Origin: Baaleninema simplex PCC 7105 | GTDB lineage: Bacteria; Cyanobacteriota; Cyanobacteriia; Cyanobacteriales; Geitlerinemataceae | NCBI RefSeq assembly: GCF_000332355.1 | Contig: NZ_KB235958.1 | Coordinates: 3,582,156 to 3,625,460 of the forward strand | DNA: 43,305 nucleotides | Direction: 5' to 3' | Shown here: positions 1 to 8,255 of the stretch, one piece after another | How positions within the stretch are numbered: position 1 is the stretch's first letter | Layout of the letters: every line of letters starts with the position of its first letter | The notes under the pieces: generated by a model | Database searches by the model: none | The model's input: the letters and a program-made list of their open reading frames with translations, nothing else | Told to the model about the DNA's origin: nothing | Translations under genes and position numbers: made by a program

Positions 1-74
1 AGCTTATGGCTTTATAAATTTTGAAAATATGCGAATGCGCTTTCTGTCTTGCTTTACTTAATAAGTTTTTCTTA

Positions 75-698
75 TCACCTTGTTTTGCGAAGACCCTCCA
101 TGAGGACGATTCCCGGTCGATACCCTCTCTTTAAACTCCGGTCAATTAATTCTAAGGCGATTTCGGGTTTCTTTTTGAAAGAGGGATCTTTCTTGCCTGA
201 GGGTAAGGAACTGGCTGGCTGATAGATTTCTACATCCAGAGGCAAATTTTTTTTGCCATCATAGAGATGGGGTCGTTACCGCCACGATTCCGTTGTCGAG
301 CTTGCCGATTTCTCCGATGTACTGTCTTCCCACACCTGCGGTGAAGTTGCCGCTTTTTCGATGTCCTGTATCATCGAGCAGCAAGGCAAATCCCCGACCC
401 ACTCGGGTTTGATGGCAGGAGTCCACCACCTTTAAACGACGTTCGTTAATACGCTTCTCCTCCCAAGGGGATTCCGTTATAAAATGATGTAAGCGGTTGT
501 AAACCACTCCCACCGAGTCGTTTGCCATCTGAGTTTATGTTTTTTCGCTGGCTTTCCCCGAGTAATCCTCCCAAATAGTGTTCTAAACCCCTTTTTTTGT
601 GCTTGGGTTTTGAAGTCGGGGTCGAAACGCTTGCACCACTTCTCAAAGCAGGGTGGCATAGCGGCTGGGGTGGTCTCTCTCATGGGGACACTCTCCAC
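75..698 (-). pseudogene. IS701-family transposase remnant (frameshifted, truncated)
   Basis: The minus strand encodes, in pieces from different frames, the N-terminal third of an IS701-like DDE transposase. One piece (frame of 477-698) contains CFEKWCKRFDPDF. A second (446-646) contains YLGGLLGESQRKN. The third (259-528) contains RINERRLKVVD, the DDTGHRKSGNF box with the first catalytic Asp, and GVGRQYIGEIGKLDNG. A fourth, frameshifted stretch near 240-90 reads as LPLDVEIYQPASSLPSGKKD and then LIDRSLKRGYRPGIVLM before similarity stops at a TGA near 75-80. At least three frame changes separate the pieces, and the C-terminal catalytic half is absent from this side. It is therefore a dead copy. 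Family assignment rests on remembered conserved blocks, not on a search. Confidence 0.8.
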
Positions 699-875
699 CT
701 TAAATCCTTGTCAGTCAAGGGTTTTGCTTTTATTTTACCTTTTTTACCGTTTAAGTCCCGTTAGCTTCACTCGCTTCGTCCATCCCCAAGACTCTGCCAG
801 CGATCTCGACGATCTGGTAAGCTGTTCGGAAATCTAATGAGTTTTATGACTCGACTTCAAAGCCAAATCTAGACA

Positions 876-1433
876 TTAACCGTAGCCATAACCGGCTTGA
901 AGACAAGCCTCGCCCGTCTCTACATTGTAGAGCAAGAAAAGACTTTCAAAGCGAGAACCACCGCTTAGATTCAATTCTCGGATCGAAGCATCCTGTCCGT
1001 AAGAGCCATAGGCTTCAACCGAAGTTCTCTCTTCAAAAGGCTCTAGAGTCATACATCCCATCTCTAACTCGGAAATTTCTCCTCGTAAACCTGTAATCTT
1101 CAGAACGACACTCCTCGGTATAGGTTCTGAGCGTTCGGAGCGCTCGGGAAAAGAAACTGGATTATAGACATCTTCAGGTTCGAGAGCGAGTTCTCTCACT
1201 AACCGATCGACTTCTTCGGAAGACGGTGTAAAAGAGCAAAATCCCATTCGATGCCCTGAAACGGGACGACAACTAATATCGTCTGAGTTGACCTCAAAGC
1301 GTTCAAAAATCTCATAAACATCTCCGGTCAGTGCGATTTGCCCCGTATAATCGAAAATTTGAACGCAGCCAGTTGTTAAAACAGGAACGAGTCCAAACAT
1401 TATTTGAGTGATTCGAGCAGTTATTTGATTCAT
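876..1433 (-). CDS. Putative lipoprotein, function unknown
   Basis: This is a 185-residue protein if translation starts at the ATG at 1433. The open frame extends upstream to 1565, but that extension is cysteine- and charge-rich and does not look like a signal sequence. From 1433 the N-terminus is a short polar stretch, a hydrophobic segment (IMFGLVPVL) and a lipobox-like TTGC at residues 20-23. Signal peptidase II cleavage and a lipid-anchored Cys are therefore likely. The rest is acidic, with a clustered SERSERSEP stretch, and ends in a Gly/Tyr-rich tail. I recognise no catalytic domain. It lies next to the transposase wreck and transcribes in the same direction. The lipoprotein call is inference from the N-terminus; the function is unknown. 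Confidence 0.55.
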   Translation of the reverse strand: MNQITARITQIMFGLVPVLTTGCVQIFDYTGQIALTGDVYEIFERFEVNSDDISCRPVSGHRMGFCSFTPSSEEVDRLVRELALEPEDVYNPVSFPERSERSEPIPRSVVLKITGLRGEISELEMGCMTLEPFEERTSVEAYGSYGQDASIRELNLSGGSRFESLFLLYNVETGEACLQAGYGYG

Positions 1434-1700
1434 TATTTTTAGATTTGAAAAGCCATCTAGATAAGATACCGTATCTGGGTGCATCTCAGTTTTGCAAAAA
1501 CATGAGAATTGGAGGCTGAAATCCTTATTCTCTCGTATAGATTTACATTTTTGAGATGCACCCATACGAAGACCGCGATCGCAGCGAGATTTTACCGAAT
1601 TTGGATTTATAGTTAATTGAGGAGTGCGTTCGAGTTCGATCGCTCACCCAGGCGATTAAGAGATTTCGCCAAGGATTAACGACAAACCCCAATTAAAACG

Positions 1701-2312
1701 ATGTTCGTTCAAACCAAACCGATGAGTTTTGACGAATTCGTGGCGTGGTATCCCGACGACGGGAAGCGTTACGAACTCATTGAAGGAGAAGTCGTTGAGG
1801 TGTTACCAACGGGAACTCACGAAGATATTGCGGGGTTTTTAGTGGCGGAGTTCAATTTCGAGATTCGGCGACAACGGCTTCCCTACTCGATTCCGCGAAC
1901 TTGCGTGTTGAAACCCAACGCACCGCGATCGGGATATCAGCCAGATGTCATCGTACTCGATCGCTCGCAAATTCCCCAGGAATCTCTTTGGAAAACCACT
2001 TCAGTCATTCAAAACGGCGCAACGGTTCCGCTGGTGGTGGAAGTCGTCAGTACCAACTGGCGAGACGATTACGGACACAAATTTGTTGAATACGAGGCGA
2101 TGGGGATTGCAGAGTACTGGATCGTAGACTATCGCGCCTTGGGTGCGGTGCGCTATCTCGGAACTCCCAAGCAACCGACAATCACGATTTGTCAGCTTGT
2201 GGAAGGAGAGTATCAACTCCAGCGGTTTACGGGGGGTCAGCCTTTGGTGTCGTCGGTGTTTCCCGAGTTGGCGTTGACAACGAAAGATGTGTTAAATGTC
2301 GCGATCGCGTAA
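1701..2312 (+). CDS. Uma2-family (DUF820) PD-(D/E)XK nuclease-like protein
   Basis: This 203-residue protein has the typical Uma2 layout. An N-terminal MSFDEFVAWYPDD / RYELIEGEVVEV block is followed by the PD motif in YQPDVIVLDR, the LVVEVVST strand carrying the active-site Glu, and then KFVEYEAMGIAEYWIVDY. These residues are the diverged PD-(D/E)XK core of the family. Members are abundant and multi-copy in cyanobacteria, and no defined biological role is established for most. The ATG at 1701 is the first in frame. The gene converges with the restriction-like gene at 2314-2940, their ends separated by one base. A second, dissimilar Uma2 gene lies at 37431-38111. The family call is firm; nuclease activity is inferred. 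Confidence 0.88.
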   Translation: MFVQTKPMSFDEFVAWYPDDGKRYELIEGEVVEVLPTGTHEDIAGFLVAEFNFEIRRQRLPYSIPRTCVLKPNAPRSGYQPDVIVLDRSQIPQESLWKTTSVIQNGATVPLVVEVVSTNWRDDYGHKFVEYEAMGIAEYWIVDYRALGAVRYLGTPKQPTITICQLVEGEYQLQRFTGGQPLVSSVFPELALTTKDVLNVAIA

Positions 2313-2313
2313 T

Positions 2314-2940
2314 CTACTCCGCCACCAGTAAAGTCGCCAAATACTTGAGGATTTGTAGCGTCGTTTCCAATCCCGCATCTTGTCCGAGAAGAAACGTATT
2401 CGATCGCCCGTAGCGGGGAGTCTCTCCCATCGATAACTTGAGAAATTGGAAACTTTCGCCGTTGGTCACCATTCCGTATCGCACGGGTTGAGGCTTTTCT
2501 GCTGATAGCATATATCCTAACACTTGGGGAATTCCCACTTTTAAGGAAAACTCCCCCCGTTTGGATTCAATAACTAAAATCCACAGGCGATCGCACACCA
2601 CGAGAACGTCTAAGCGTCCGCTAATCATCATGCTTCCGTCGGTGGCTTTCACGCGAACGGGTTTTTCGGTTTCGATGTAAAACGGTGGGAGAAAAAATCC
2701 AGCTAAGTCTAAAAGCGGCGCTAACACCAGCAGTTCGACGGTTTTCTCTAACAGTCCACGTCGTTCTAAGTTGGCATATCCGGCGCAAATTCTCGCCAAA
2801 CGTTCTCGTTCGGAATCTGACAACTGGAGTTGCATTCCATGCCATTCTGAAAAAAACGCCAGATCGCATTCTTCTTGCAAACCAAAGCGTTCTTCTAAGT
2901 CGTACAGCGTCAGCCGTTCGATCGCTAAAGTCGAGGTCAC
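2314..2940 (-). CDS. Restriction-endonuclease-R-like protein (PD-(D/E)XK fold)
   Basis: This protein of about 208 residues is of the kind usually annotated in cyanobacteria as type I restriction enzyme R-like. The central region shows the nuclease signature: SGRLDVLVV with the Asp, followed by WILVIESKRGEFSL with the ExK pair. A conserved tail follows (VRYGMVTNGESFQFLKL). There is no helicase domain and no HsdM or HsdS in the window, so it is not a working type I restriction system here. I prefer the GTG at 2940, which has a GAGG about nine bases upstream. A TTG at 2955 would add five residues. It is a standalone nuclease-fold protein of unknown role, in a local cluster with Uma2 and XisH. 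Confidence 0.7.
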   Translation of the reverse strand: MTSTLAIERLTLYDLEERFGLQEECDLAFFSEWHGMQLQLSDSERERLARICAGYANLERRGLLEKTVELLVLAPLLDLAGFFLPPFYIETEKPVRVKATDGSMMISGRLDVLVVCDRLWILVIESKRGEFSLKVGIPQVLGYMLSAEKPQPVRYGMVTNGESFQFLKLSMGETPRYGRSNTFLLGQDAGLETTLQILKYLATLLVAE

Positions 2941-3060
2941 AACGTTAGTCCTCAAGTTGAGGATATTACGAGAGTTAACAATGTTGCTCGATTTCTTCTA
3001 TTGTAGTATAAAATAAATCTAATAAAATAGACAAGCAATCGTTTGAGTGTCGGTGGAGCT

Positions 3061-3477
3061 ATGTCAGCGCGAGATGCGTTTCATCAAGTTGTCAAAACGG
3101 CACTGATTAAAGAAGACTGGAACATTACGCACGATCCCTATCCACTCCAAGCGGGGACGTTCGATCTAGCGATCGATCTCGGTGCAGAAAAGACGATCGC
3201 TGCCGAACGAAACGGTCGAAAAATTGCGGTTGAAATTAAAAGCTTTTTAGGGTCTTCTCAAATTACGGAGTTTTATAGTGCGCTCGGTCAATTTTTAGTG
3301 TATCGATCGGCATTGACCATCCAAGAAAAAGAACGACAATTATATCTTGCCGTTCCTCGAATAACCTACGAAAAATTTTTTCGACTTTCTTTTATCGAGA
3401 ATTCACAAAAAGAACATCATATCAACCTCATTGTTTACGATATCGATCGAGAGGAAATTGTAAAATGGATACCTTAG
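3061..3477 (+). CDS. xisH: XisH-family protein (fdxN-element excision controlling factor homologue)
   Basis: This 138-residue protein begins at the ATG at 3061, which has a GGTGGAG ribosome-binding site just upstream. A TTG at 3043 is possible but less convincing. It shows the XisH hallmarks: the N-terminal SARDAFHQVVKTALIKEDW, then TFDLAIDLGAEKTIAAE, and KIAVEIKSFLGSSQITEF. The Asp and the ExK of these blocks form a PD-(D/E)XK-type nuclease core. In Anabaena, XisH and XisI were described as factors controlling excision of the fdxN element by XisF. Homologues are widespread in cyanobacteria with no such element, so the present role is open. The stop overlaps the start of xisI, indicating translational coupling. 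Confidence 0.9.
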   Translation: MSARDAFHQVVKTALIKEDWNITHDPYPLQAGTFDLAIDLGAEKTIAAERNGRKIAVEIKSFLGSSQITEFYSALGQFLVYRSALTIQEKERQLYLAVPRITYEKFFRLSFIENSQKEHHINLIVYDIDREEIVKWIP

Positions 3478-3797
3478 CGCAATATCGGCAGTTTATTACC
3501 CAACTGTTGAGCGATCGCGCGGCAAATATTTGGGACAAACGGGTTGACGCCAAACTCGTTTTCGACCGAGAGCGCGATCGATATCTTTTAATTTACGTGG
3601 GTTGGTTCGATTCCACACCGCTTTACGGCATCGTTTTACACGCGGAAATTATCGACAGTAAAATCTGGATTTACCAAGATGGAACCGAGCAGGGTCTTGC
3701 GAATCAGTTAGTGGAGTTAGGGGTTCCGAAAGAGAAAATTGTCTTGGCATTTCATCCGCCTTCACTGCGTAAATATACGGAATTTGCAGTTCAGTAA
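3465..3797 (+). CDS. xisI: XisI-family protein
   Basis: This 110-residue protein starts 13 bases inside the end of xisH. It has the full-length XisI pattern: DTLAQYRQFITQLL at the N-terminus, DRERDRYLLIYVGW in the centre, the HAEIIDSKIWIYQDGTE block, and the C-terminal LGVPKEKIVLAFHPPSLRKYTEFAV. XisI always accompanies XisH. The tight overlap suggests that the two proteins act as a complex, with XisI as the small partner of the nuclease-fold XisH. A toxin-antitoxin-like or self-DNA-modulating relationship is a hypothesis only. No XisF-like large serine recombinase is in the window. Confidence 0.9.
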   Translation: MDTLAQYRQFITQLLSDRAANIWDKRVDAKLVFDRERDRYLLIYVGWFDSTPLYGIVLHAEIIDSKIWIYQDGTEQGLANQLVELGVPKEKIVLAFHPPSLRKYTEFAVQ

Positions 3798-3952
3798 GAA
3801 TGAAACAAAGACTTTAAGTTCATCGATCTGAAACAAGTCTCGAGTTGTCGGCCATAATGGGGCTAAAATTCGAGAGAAAATCGCGAGCCACTCGCATTCC
3901 TCCACCTCCGATTCACAGCTCCGCTGTTCCCTTCCCTAACTTTAACGTTAAT

Positions 3953-3980
3953 ACTTTTTCAGCAAGTTTCAGCAAGCCCT
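3953..3980. repeat. Relic of an IS5-type terminal inverted repeat
   Basis: The last bases here, TTTCAGCAAGCCCT, are the reverse complement of the left terminal repeat of the IS at 25127-26791 (AGGGCTTGCTGAAA). The preceding ACTTTTTCAGCAAG also resembles that IS's right end. No transposase remains nearby, so this looks like an excision scar or a degraded end. Confidence 0.5.
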
Positions 3981-3999
3981 ACAGATCTGTTGACTTCCC

Positions 4000-4025
4000 C
4001 GTTCCCAAACATAAGCCTGGGAACG
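4000..4025. repeat. Hairpin repeat downstream of the decarboxylase gene
   Basis: CGTTCCCA and TGGGAACG form a perfect 8-bp stem with a 10-base loop. It lies about 20 bases past the stop of the minus-strand gene ending at 4047, so it may stabilise or terminate that transcript. There is no clear U-run. The sequence resembles a hairpin repeat I associate with cyanobacterial intergenic regions. Confidence 0.5.
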
Positions 4026-4046
4026 AGGAGAGAACGAGAGAACCCC

Positions 4047-5684
4047 CTACATCGGGCAACTTAAACCGCCAGATTTCGCGGAAAAGCGAGCGTTTTCACG
4101 ATAGTCAACCGGACAGTCAATGACCACAGGAACCTCTTGTTCTAAGGCTTCGCGCAAAATGGGAACGAAGGATTCGGTCGATTCGACGCGATAGCCCTTC
4201 AAACCCATGCTTTCAGCAAATTTCACGAAGTCGGGATTGCCGAATTCAATAAAGGACGATCGCCCGTAATGGGCTTCTTGTTTCCACTCGATCAAACCAT
4301 AACCGCCGTCGTTAAAAATAATCGTCACGAACGGCGTTCCCACACGCAACGCGGTTTCGAGTTCCTGGCAGTTCATCATAAATCCGCCGTCTCCCGTCAC
4401 TGCCACGACGTTTCGATCGGGATGTACCAGTTTGGCAGCGATCGCACCGGGAATGGCAATCCCCATCGCCGCGAAGCCGTTGGAAATCAAGCAAGTGTTG
4501 GGGCGATCGCAATGGTAGTGACGCGCCATCCACATTTTATGCGCTCCCACATCGGAAATGACGATATCGTCCGGCCCCATCACTTGCCGCACATCGTAAA
4601 TGAGTTTCTGAGGCTTGACGGGAAACTCGAGATCGTTGGCGTACTGTTCGTAATCAGCCCGGATGTCGTCTCGCAAGGATACAGCGTGGGGTTCGGGTTT
4701 GCTGGAGCGATCGGAACGACGCAGAATTTCGTTCAGGGAGTCGGAAATATGCCCCACCACTTCCACCAAGGGAATGTAGCTACTGTCAATTTCCGCCGAG
4801 GTGGTACTGATGTGAACGATGGGAATCTTCCCGTCGGGATTCCACTTCTTGGGCGAGTACTCGACTAAATCGTATCCCACCGCAATGACTAAATCGGTGT
4901 TGTCGAAACCACAACTAATGTAGTCCCGCTGCTGTAACCCCACCGTCCACAATGCCAGAGGATGGGTGTAGGCCATAACGCCTTTCCCCATAAACGTATT
5001 CGCCACGGGGACGTTCAACCGAGTGGCGAATTCCGTGAGGGCGTCGCTGGCGTTGTCCCGAATCGCGCCGTTCCCCACCAAAATTAACGGATTGTTCGCC
5101 CGAGAAATAGCGGTAGCGGCGTTGTTGAGACTCTTGTACGACGCATACATTTTTTCCTTTTTGTCGCACTTTAACGGCGCACCTTCGACGGGCATAGCAG
5201 CGATATTTTCGGGTAAGTCGATGTGAACCGCTCCCGGTTTTTCCCGTTGCGCCCGTTTAAAGGCTTTCCGAACGATTTCCGGGGTGTTGCTGGGGCGGAC
5301 GATTTGGGAGTTCCATTTAGTGACGGGGGCGAACATCGCCACCAAGTCGAGATATTGATGGGATTCAATGTGCATTCGATCGGTTCCCACTTGCCCCGTA
5401 ATCGCCACGAGAGGCGCACCGTCGAGGTTGGCGTCAGCAACTCCGGTCATGAGATTCGTTGCGCCCGGTCCCAGGGTAGACAGACAAACCCCTGCTTTTC
5501 CCGTCAGACGTCCGTAAACGTCTGCCATGAACGCCGCACCTTGTTCGTGACGGGTGGTGATGAATTGGATTGAAGATTCTCGCAGGGCTTCGAGAACCTG
5601 CATATTTTCTTCACCGGGCAAACCGAAGACATACTTCACGCCTTCGTTTTCGAGGCACTTGACCAGTAGTTCGGCCGTGTTCAT
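4047..5684 (-). CDS. Probable 2-oxoglutarate decarboxylase (ThDP enzyme, acetolactate-synthase-like)
   Basis: This is a 545-residue thiamine-diphosphate enzyme with the fold of acetolactate synthase large subunits. The N-terminal domain carries FGLPGEEN and the activating Glu47 in TTRHEQGAAFMADVYGR. The C-terminal domain carries the ThDP/Mg motif from GDGGFMMNCQELE to FNDGGYGLIEW. Automatic annotation would say acetolactate synthase. However, the adjacent, co-oriented upstream gene is a succinic semialdehyde dehydrogenase. In Synechococcus PCC 7002 the equivalent pair (A2770/A2771) was shown to convert 2-oxoglutarate to succinate through succinic semialdehyde, closing the cyanobacterial TCA cycle. 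I therefore infer 2-oxoglutarate decarboxylase. The ATG at 5684 has a GGGGGT-type ribosome site. The 399-bp gap to the dehydrogenase leaves it open whether they share one transcript. Confidence 0.8.
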   Translation of the reverse strand: MNTAELLVKCLENEGVKYVFGLPGEENMQVLEALRESSIQFITTRHEQGAAFMADVYGRLTGKAGVCLSTLGPGATNLMTGVADANLDGAPLVAITGQVGTDRMHIESHQYLDLVAMFAPVTKWNSQIVRPSNTPEIVRKAFKRAQREKPGAVHIDLPENIAAMPVEGAPLKCDKKEKMYASYKSLNNAATAISRANNPLILVGNGAIRDNASDALTEFATRLNVPVANTFMGKGVMAYTHPLALWTVGLQQRDYISCGFDNTDLVIAVGYDLVEYSPKKWNPDGKIPIVHISTTSAEIDSSYIPLVEVVGHISDSLNEILRRSDRSSKPEPHAVSLRDDIRADYEQYANDLEFPVKPQKLIYDVRQVMGPDDIVISDVGAHKMWMARHYHCDRPNTCLISNGFAAMGIAIPGAIAAKLVHPDRNVVAVTGDGGFMMNCQELETALRVGTPFVTIIFNDGGYGLIEWKQEAHYGRSSFIEFGNPDFVKFAESMGLKGYRVESTESFVPILREALEQEVPVVIDCPVDYRENARFSAKSGGLSCPM

Positions 5685-6083
5685 GAGACCCCCTTATCTG
5701 AGTTTGGGTATGAGATTGGATGTGAAATGGGATAGGGAATACGAACGTTTGGACGGTTCGGGGTTGTGAAAGAACTCCGTTCCGCTTCCGCGATCGCGCG
5801 GTGGGTGCGTCGCACTTTCGCCGACGCGATCGAACCTCAAACGGGTTCCCACCGCCCTCTAAAATTCGGTTTAGATAAATTGCCTTCAATGGATGCGATC
5901 GAGCGAGTTCGGCATTCGGTTCGACAACAGTGTTTCGCCCTCGCTGCGTTTTCACGACAACACTTCCACCCCCGGTTTCTTTCCCGAACATCCCTGACAT
6001 TTCACCCTTAACCGAGGTGAGGGAGGACGGCAACAGAGGGTTGGAAGCGAGGGCGAACCCGTTGGTTATCGAACTCACGTGCG
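5685..6083. other. 399-bp spacer between the decarboxylase and dehydrogenase genes
   Basis: This spacer contains several HIP1-type GCGATCGC or CGATCG sites and no open frame with recognisable similarity. The decarboxylase's own promoter may lie here, since the gap is long for a bacterial operon. I see no clear -10/-35 pair, riboswitch or strong terminator. Confidence 0.4.
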
Positions 6084-7451
6084 TTAATGCCCGATCCAAA
6101 TTGTTTTTATGTTGACAAATTCTTGGATACCTTGAACACCCAATTCGCGCCCATATCCAGATTTCTTGATACCGCCGAAGGGTAACCGGGGATCGGATTT
6201 AACCAGACCGTTGATAAATACCGCCCCGGCTTCGAGTTCGTTAATAAACTGTTGTTGTTCGGCGGCTACAGCCGTCCACGCACTCGCTCCCAAGCCGTAG
6301 GGGACGCTGTTGGCCAGCGCGATCGCATCGTCGATCGACTCCACCCGAAACAGTAACGCCACTGGACCGAAAAACTCTTGGTCGTAAGCTGGGGTTCCCG
6401 GCGGAATGTCGGCGATAATTGTCGGCGGGTAAAAGTTACCGGGGCGATCGGGCAATTCCCCGCCAATTAAGACTTTCGCGCCTTTGTCTTTGCAAGCTGC
6501 GACCTGTTCGTGCAGTTCCTCGCGAATTCCCGGCGTGGCCAACGGCCCGATGTCAGTGTCTTCTGACATGGGGTCGCCGAGAGTGAGATTTTTGAATTTC
6601 GCCAAGAGGCGTTTTTGGAATTCTTCGGCGATCGACTCGTGGACGATAAACCGTTTGGCTGCAATACAAGACTGTCCGCTGTTCAACATCCGCGCGGTTA
6701 CGGCGGTACTCACGGCCGCTTCTAGGTTCGCGCTTCCCATGACGATAAAGGGATCGCTTCCCCCCAGTTCGAGAACCGTTTTTTTCAGGTGTTTTCCGGC
6801 ACACTCGGCTAAACTCATTCCGGCGTATTCGCTTCCTGTCAAGGTGGCGGCGCAAACGCGATCGTCGGCTACCACTTTCGCCACTTGACTCGCTCCGATG
6901 AGAAGGGTTTGAAACGCCCCCGAGGGAAATCCAGCTTCGGTGAAAATTTCTTCAATGGCTAAGGCGCATTGCGGCACGTTAGACGCGTGTTTGAGCAGTC
7001 CCACGTTTCCCGCCATCAGTGCGGGTGCGGCGAAGCGAAACACCTGCCAGAAGGGGAAATTCCAGGGCATGACCGCCAAAACTGCCCCCAGGGGATGGTA
7101 ACTGACGTAACTGAAGCTGGCGTCGGTTTGAACCGGGATGTCGGCAAGGAATTCGGAGGCATTGTCAGCGTAATACCTGCATACAAGCGCACATTTGTCA
7201 ACCTCCGATATGGCGCTTTTGATGGGTTTTCCCATTTCCAGGGTCATGATTTCGCCGAATTTAGCGCGATCGCGCTCCAAGATATCGGCGGCCGCCCGCA
7301 ACCATTTCGATCGCTGTACCATCATCGTGCGGCGGTATTGTTTGAAGGTGCGATCGGCGCGATCGAGTTTGCGGTTTAACTCCTCATCGGTCAAAGGTTG
7401 GAACGTTTTGACCGTTTCCCCCGTAGCGGGATTAATTGTCGCAATACCCAT
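6084..7451 (-). CDS. gabD: Succinic semialdehyde dehydrogenase, NAD(P)-dependent
   Basis: This 455-residue aldehyde dehydrogenase has all key residues. The oxyanion Asn131 is in MPWNFPFWQ, the cofactor region is TLTGSEYAG, the general base Glu228 is in LELGGSDPF, and the catalytic Cys262 is in NSGQSCIAAKRF. The C-terminal block LPFGGIKKSGYGRELG is typical of short-form succinic semialdehyde dehydrogenases (slr0370 / PCC 7002 A2771 type). It oxidises succinic semialdehyde to succinate in the cytosol. Together with the next gene (4047-5684) it forms the 2-oxoglutarate bypass of the TCA cycle. It could also serve GABA degradation, but no GABA transaminase is in the window. The ATG at 7451 is the natural start. 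Confidence 0.88.
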   Translation of the reverse strand: MGIATINPATGETVKTFQPLTDEELNRKLDRADRTFKQYRRTMMVQRSKWLRAAADILERDRAKFGEIMTLEMGKPIKSAISEVDKCALVCRYYADNASEFLADIPVQTDASFSYVSYHPLGAVLAVMPWNFPFWQVFRFAAPALMAGNVGLLKHASNVPQCALAIEEIFTEAGFPSGAFQTLLIGASQVAKVVADDRVCAATLTGSEYAGMSLAECAGKHLKKTVLELGGSDPFIVMGSANLEAAVSTAVTARMLNSGQSCIAAKRFIVHESIAEEFQKRLLAKFKNLTLGDPMSEDTDIGPLATPGIREELHEQVAACKDKGAKVLIGGELPDRPGNFYPPTIIADIPPGTPAYDQEFFGPVALLFRVESIDDAIALANSVPYGLGASAWTAVAAEQQQFINELEAGAVFINGLVKSDPRLPFGGIKKSGYGRELGVQGIQEFVNIKTIWIGH

Positions 7452-7630
7452 AATGTCGTGTCCTTTGCGCGATACTCGGCAACGTTCTAACTAACGTCCC
7501 CAGAAACCCAGGTTCGACGCTCGTTGAAATGCAGCGAAAATCGGTATGTCGAACCCGAATTGTCTCCTAACCATTGTCAGTGGTTTGGTGGGGTGTCTTT
7601 ACCAAATCTTTACAAAACTCAAACTTGTTA

Positions 7631-7674
7631 ATGGGGAATGGGGAATGGGGAACGGGGAACGGGGAATGGGGAAC
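7631..7674. repeat. Tandem heptamer repeat (GGGGAAT/GGGGAAC)
   Basis: About six copies of a 7-bp unit alternate between GGGGAAT and GGGGAAC in the spacer upstream of 6084-7451. This is a short tandemly repeated repetitive sequence of the kind common in filamentous cyanobacteria. Confidence 0.85.
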
Positions 7675-7787
7675 AAGGTTTTCTCACCTCATCATCTCAT
7701 CCCCCTATCTCCCGATAGATGACGCTCCAAATCGAGGATGGTACGATAGCGGCATCTGATGTTTTGTTTGTCGAGGGCTTTTCTTCC

Positions 7788-8162
7788 ATGAGCGATTCGA
7801 TCGATCGCGAACCCAACTATCAACCTCCAGAAACGCCCGATGCGTCTGAGTTTCAGACCGAATCCAACACTGAAGCCGATCGCACTCAATCTCAATCCAA
7901 TACCACTAACGACACGAGCTTTGAAGAGTTCCGCGTCAGTGGCGATACCTTAATCTCGAAAATTCAAGAACTCGTCCATCAAGGGAACGTGCGACGGGTC
8001 ATCGTTAAAACCGAAGACGGAAAAACCCTGTTTGAAGTCCCCCTCACCATCGGATTAGCGGGGGCGACTTTGGGAACGCTGCTGTTTCCACCGCTGGCGG
8101 TTGTCGGCGCACTCGGTGCAGTCGTCGCCCGGTTAACCTTAGTCGTCGAACGCAAAGCGTGA
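7788..8162 (+). CDS. DUF4342 domain membrane protein
   Basis: This protein has about 124 residues from the ATG at 7788, which has a weak GAGGG upstream. A further ATG at 7719 would add 23 residues but follows a pyrimidine-rich stretch with no ribosome site. Residues 1-45 are acidic and low in complexity (Ser/Thr/Asp/Glu/Gln). The conserved DUF4342 core follows: FEEFRVSGDTLISKIQELVH, then RRVIVKTEDGKTLFEVPL. The last segment is a Gly/Ala/Leu-rich hydrophobic stretch likely to insert in a membrane, ending in VVERKA. The function of the family is not established. The gene stands alone between simple-sequence spacers and converges with obg. Confidence 0.75.
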   Translation: MSDSIDREPNYQPPETPDASEFQTESNTEADRTQSQSNTTNDTSFEEFRVSGDTLISKIQELVHQGNVRRVIVKTEDGKTLFEVPLTIGLAGATLGTLLFPPLAVVGALGAVVARLTLVVERKA

Positions 8163-8255
8163 CCCCACGAGGGGATGAGGGGACGATGAGATGATGGGAC
8201 GATCTGAAATTCTCTTCCCCTCTCCCCCTCTCCCAATCTTCCCCTCTTGGAGAAT
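8163..8255. repeat. Low-complexity purine/pyrimidine spacer
   Basis: This spacer of GATGAGG-like units is followed by a CTCTCCCC-rich tract. The same style of sequence recurs at 9270-9352, 12460-12540 and 32440-32485, and inside a gene at 34205-34277. Confidence 0.7.

Noticed and set aside
2314-2955. Working type I restriction-modification system
   Set aside because: The protein lacks helicase motifs, and no HsdM or HsdS is present.
3061-3797. XisH/XisI as proof of a heterocyst fdxN excision element
   Set aside because: No XisF recombinase, fdxN or element borders are present, and homologues are frequent in non-heterocystous species.
5766-6011. 81-codon plus-strand frame in the decarboxylase-dehydrogenase spacer
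   Set aside because: Composition is dictated by HIP1 sites and there is no ribosome site or recognisable domain.
7631-7674. Short repeat array as CRISPR or iteron origin
   Set aside because: Seven-base uniform units without spacers or nearby replication gene; a simple tandem repeat fits better.
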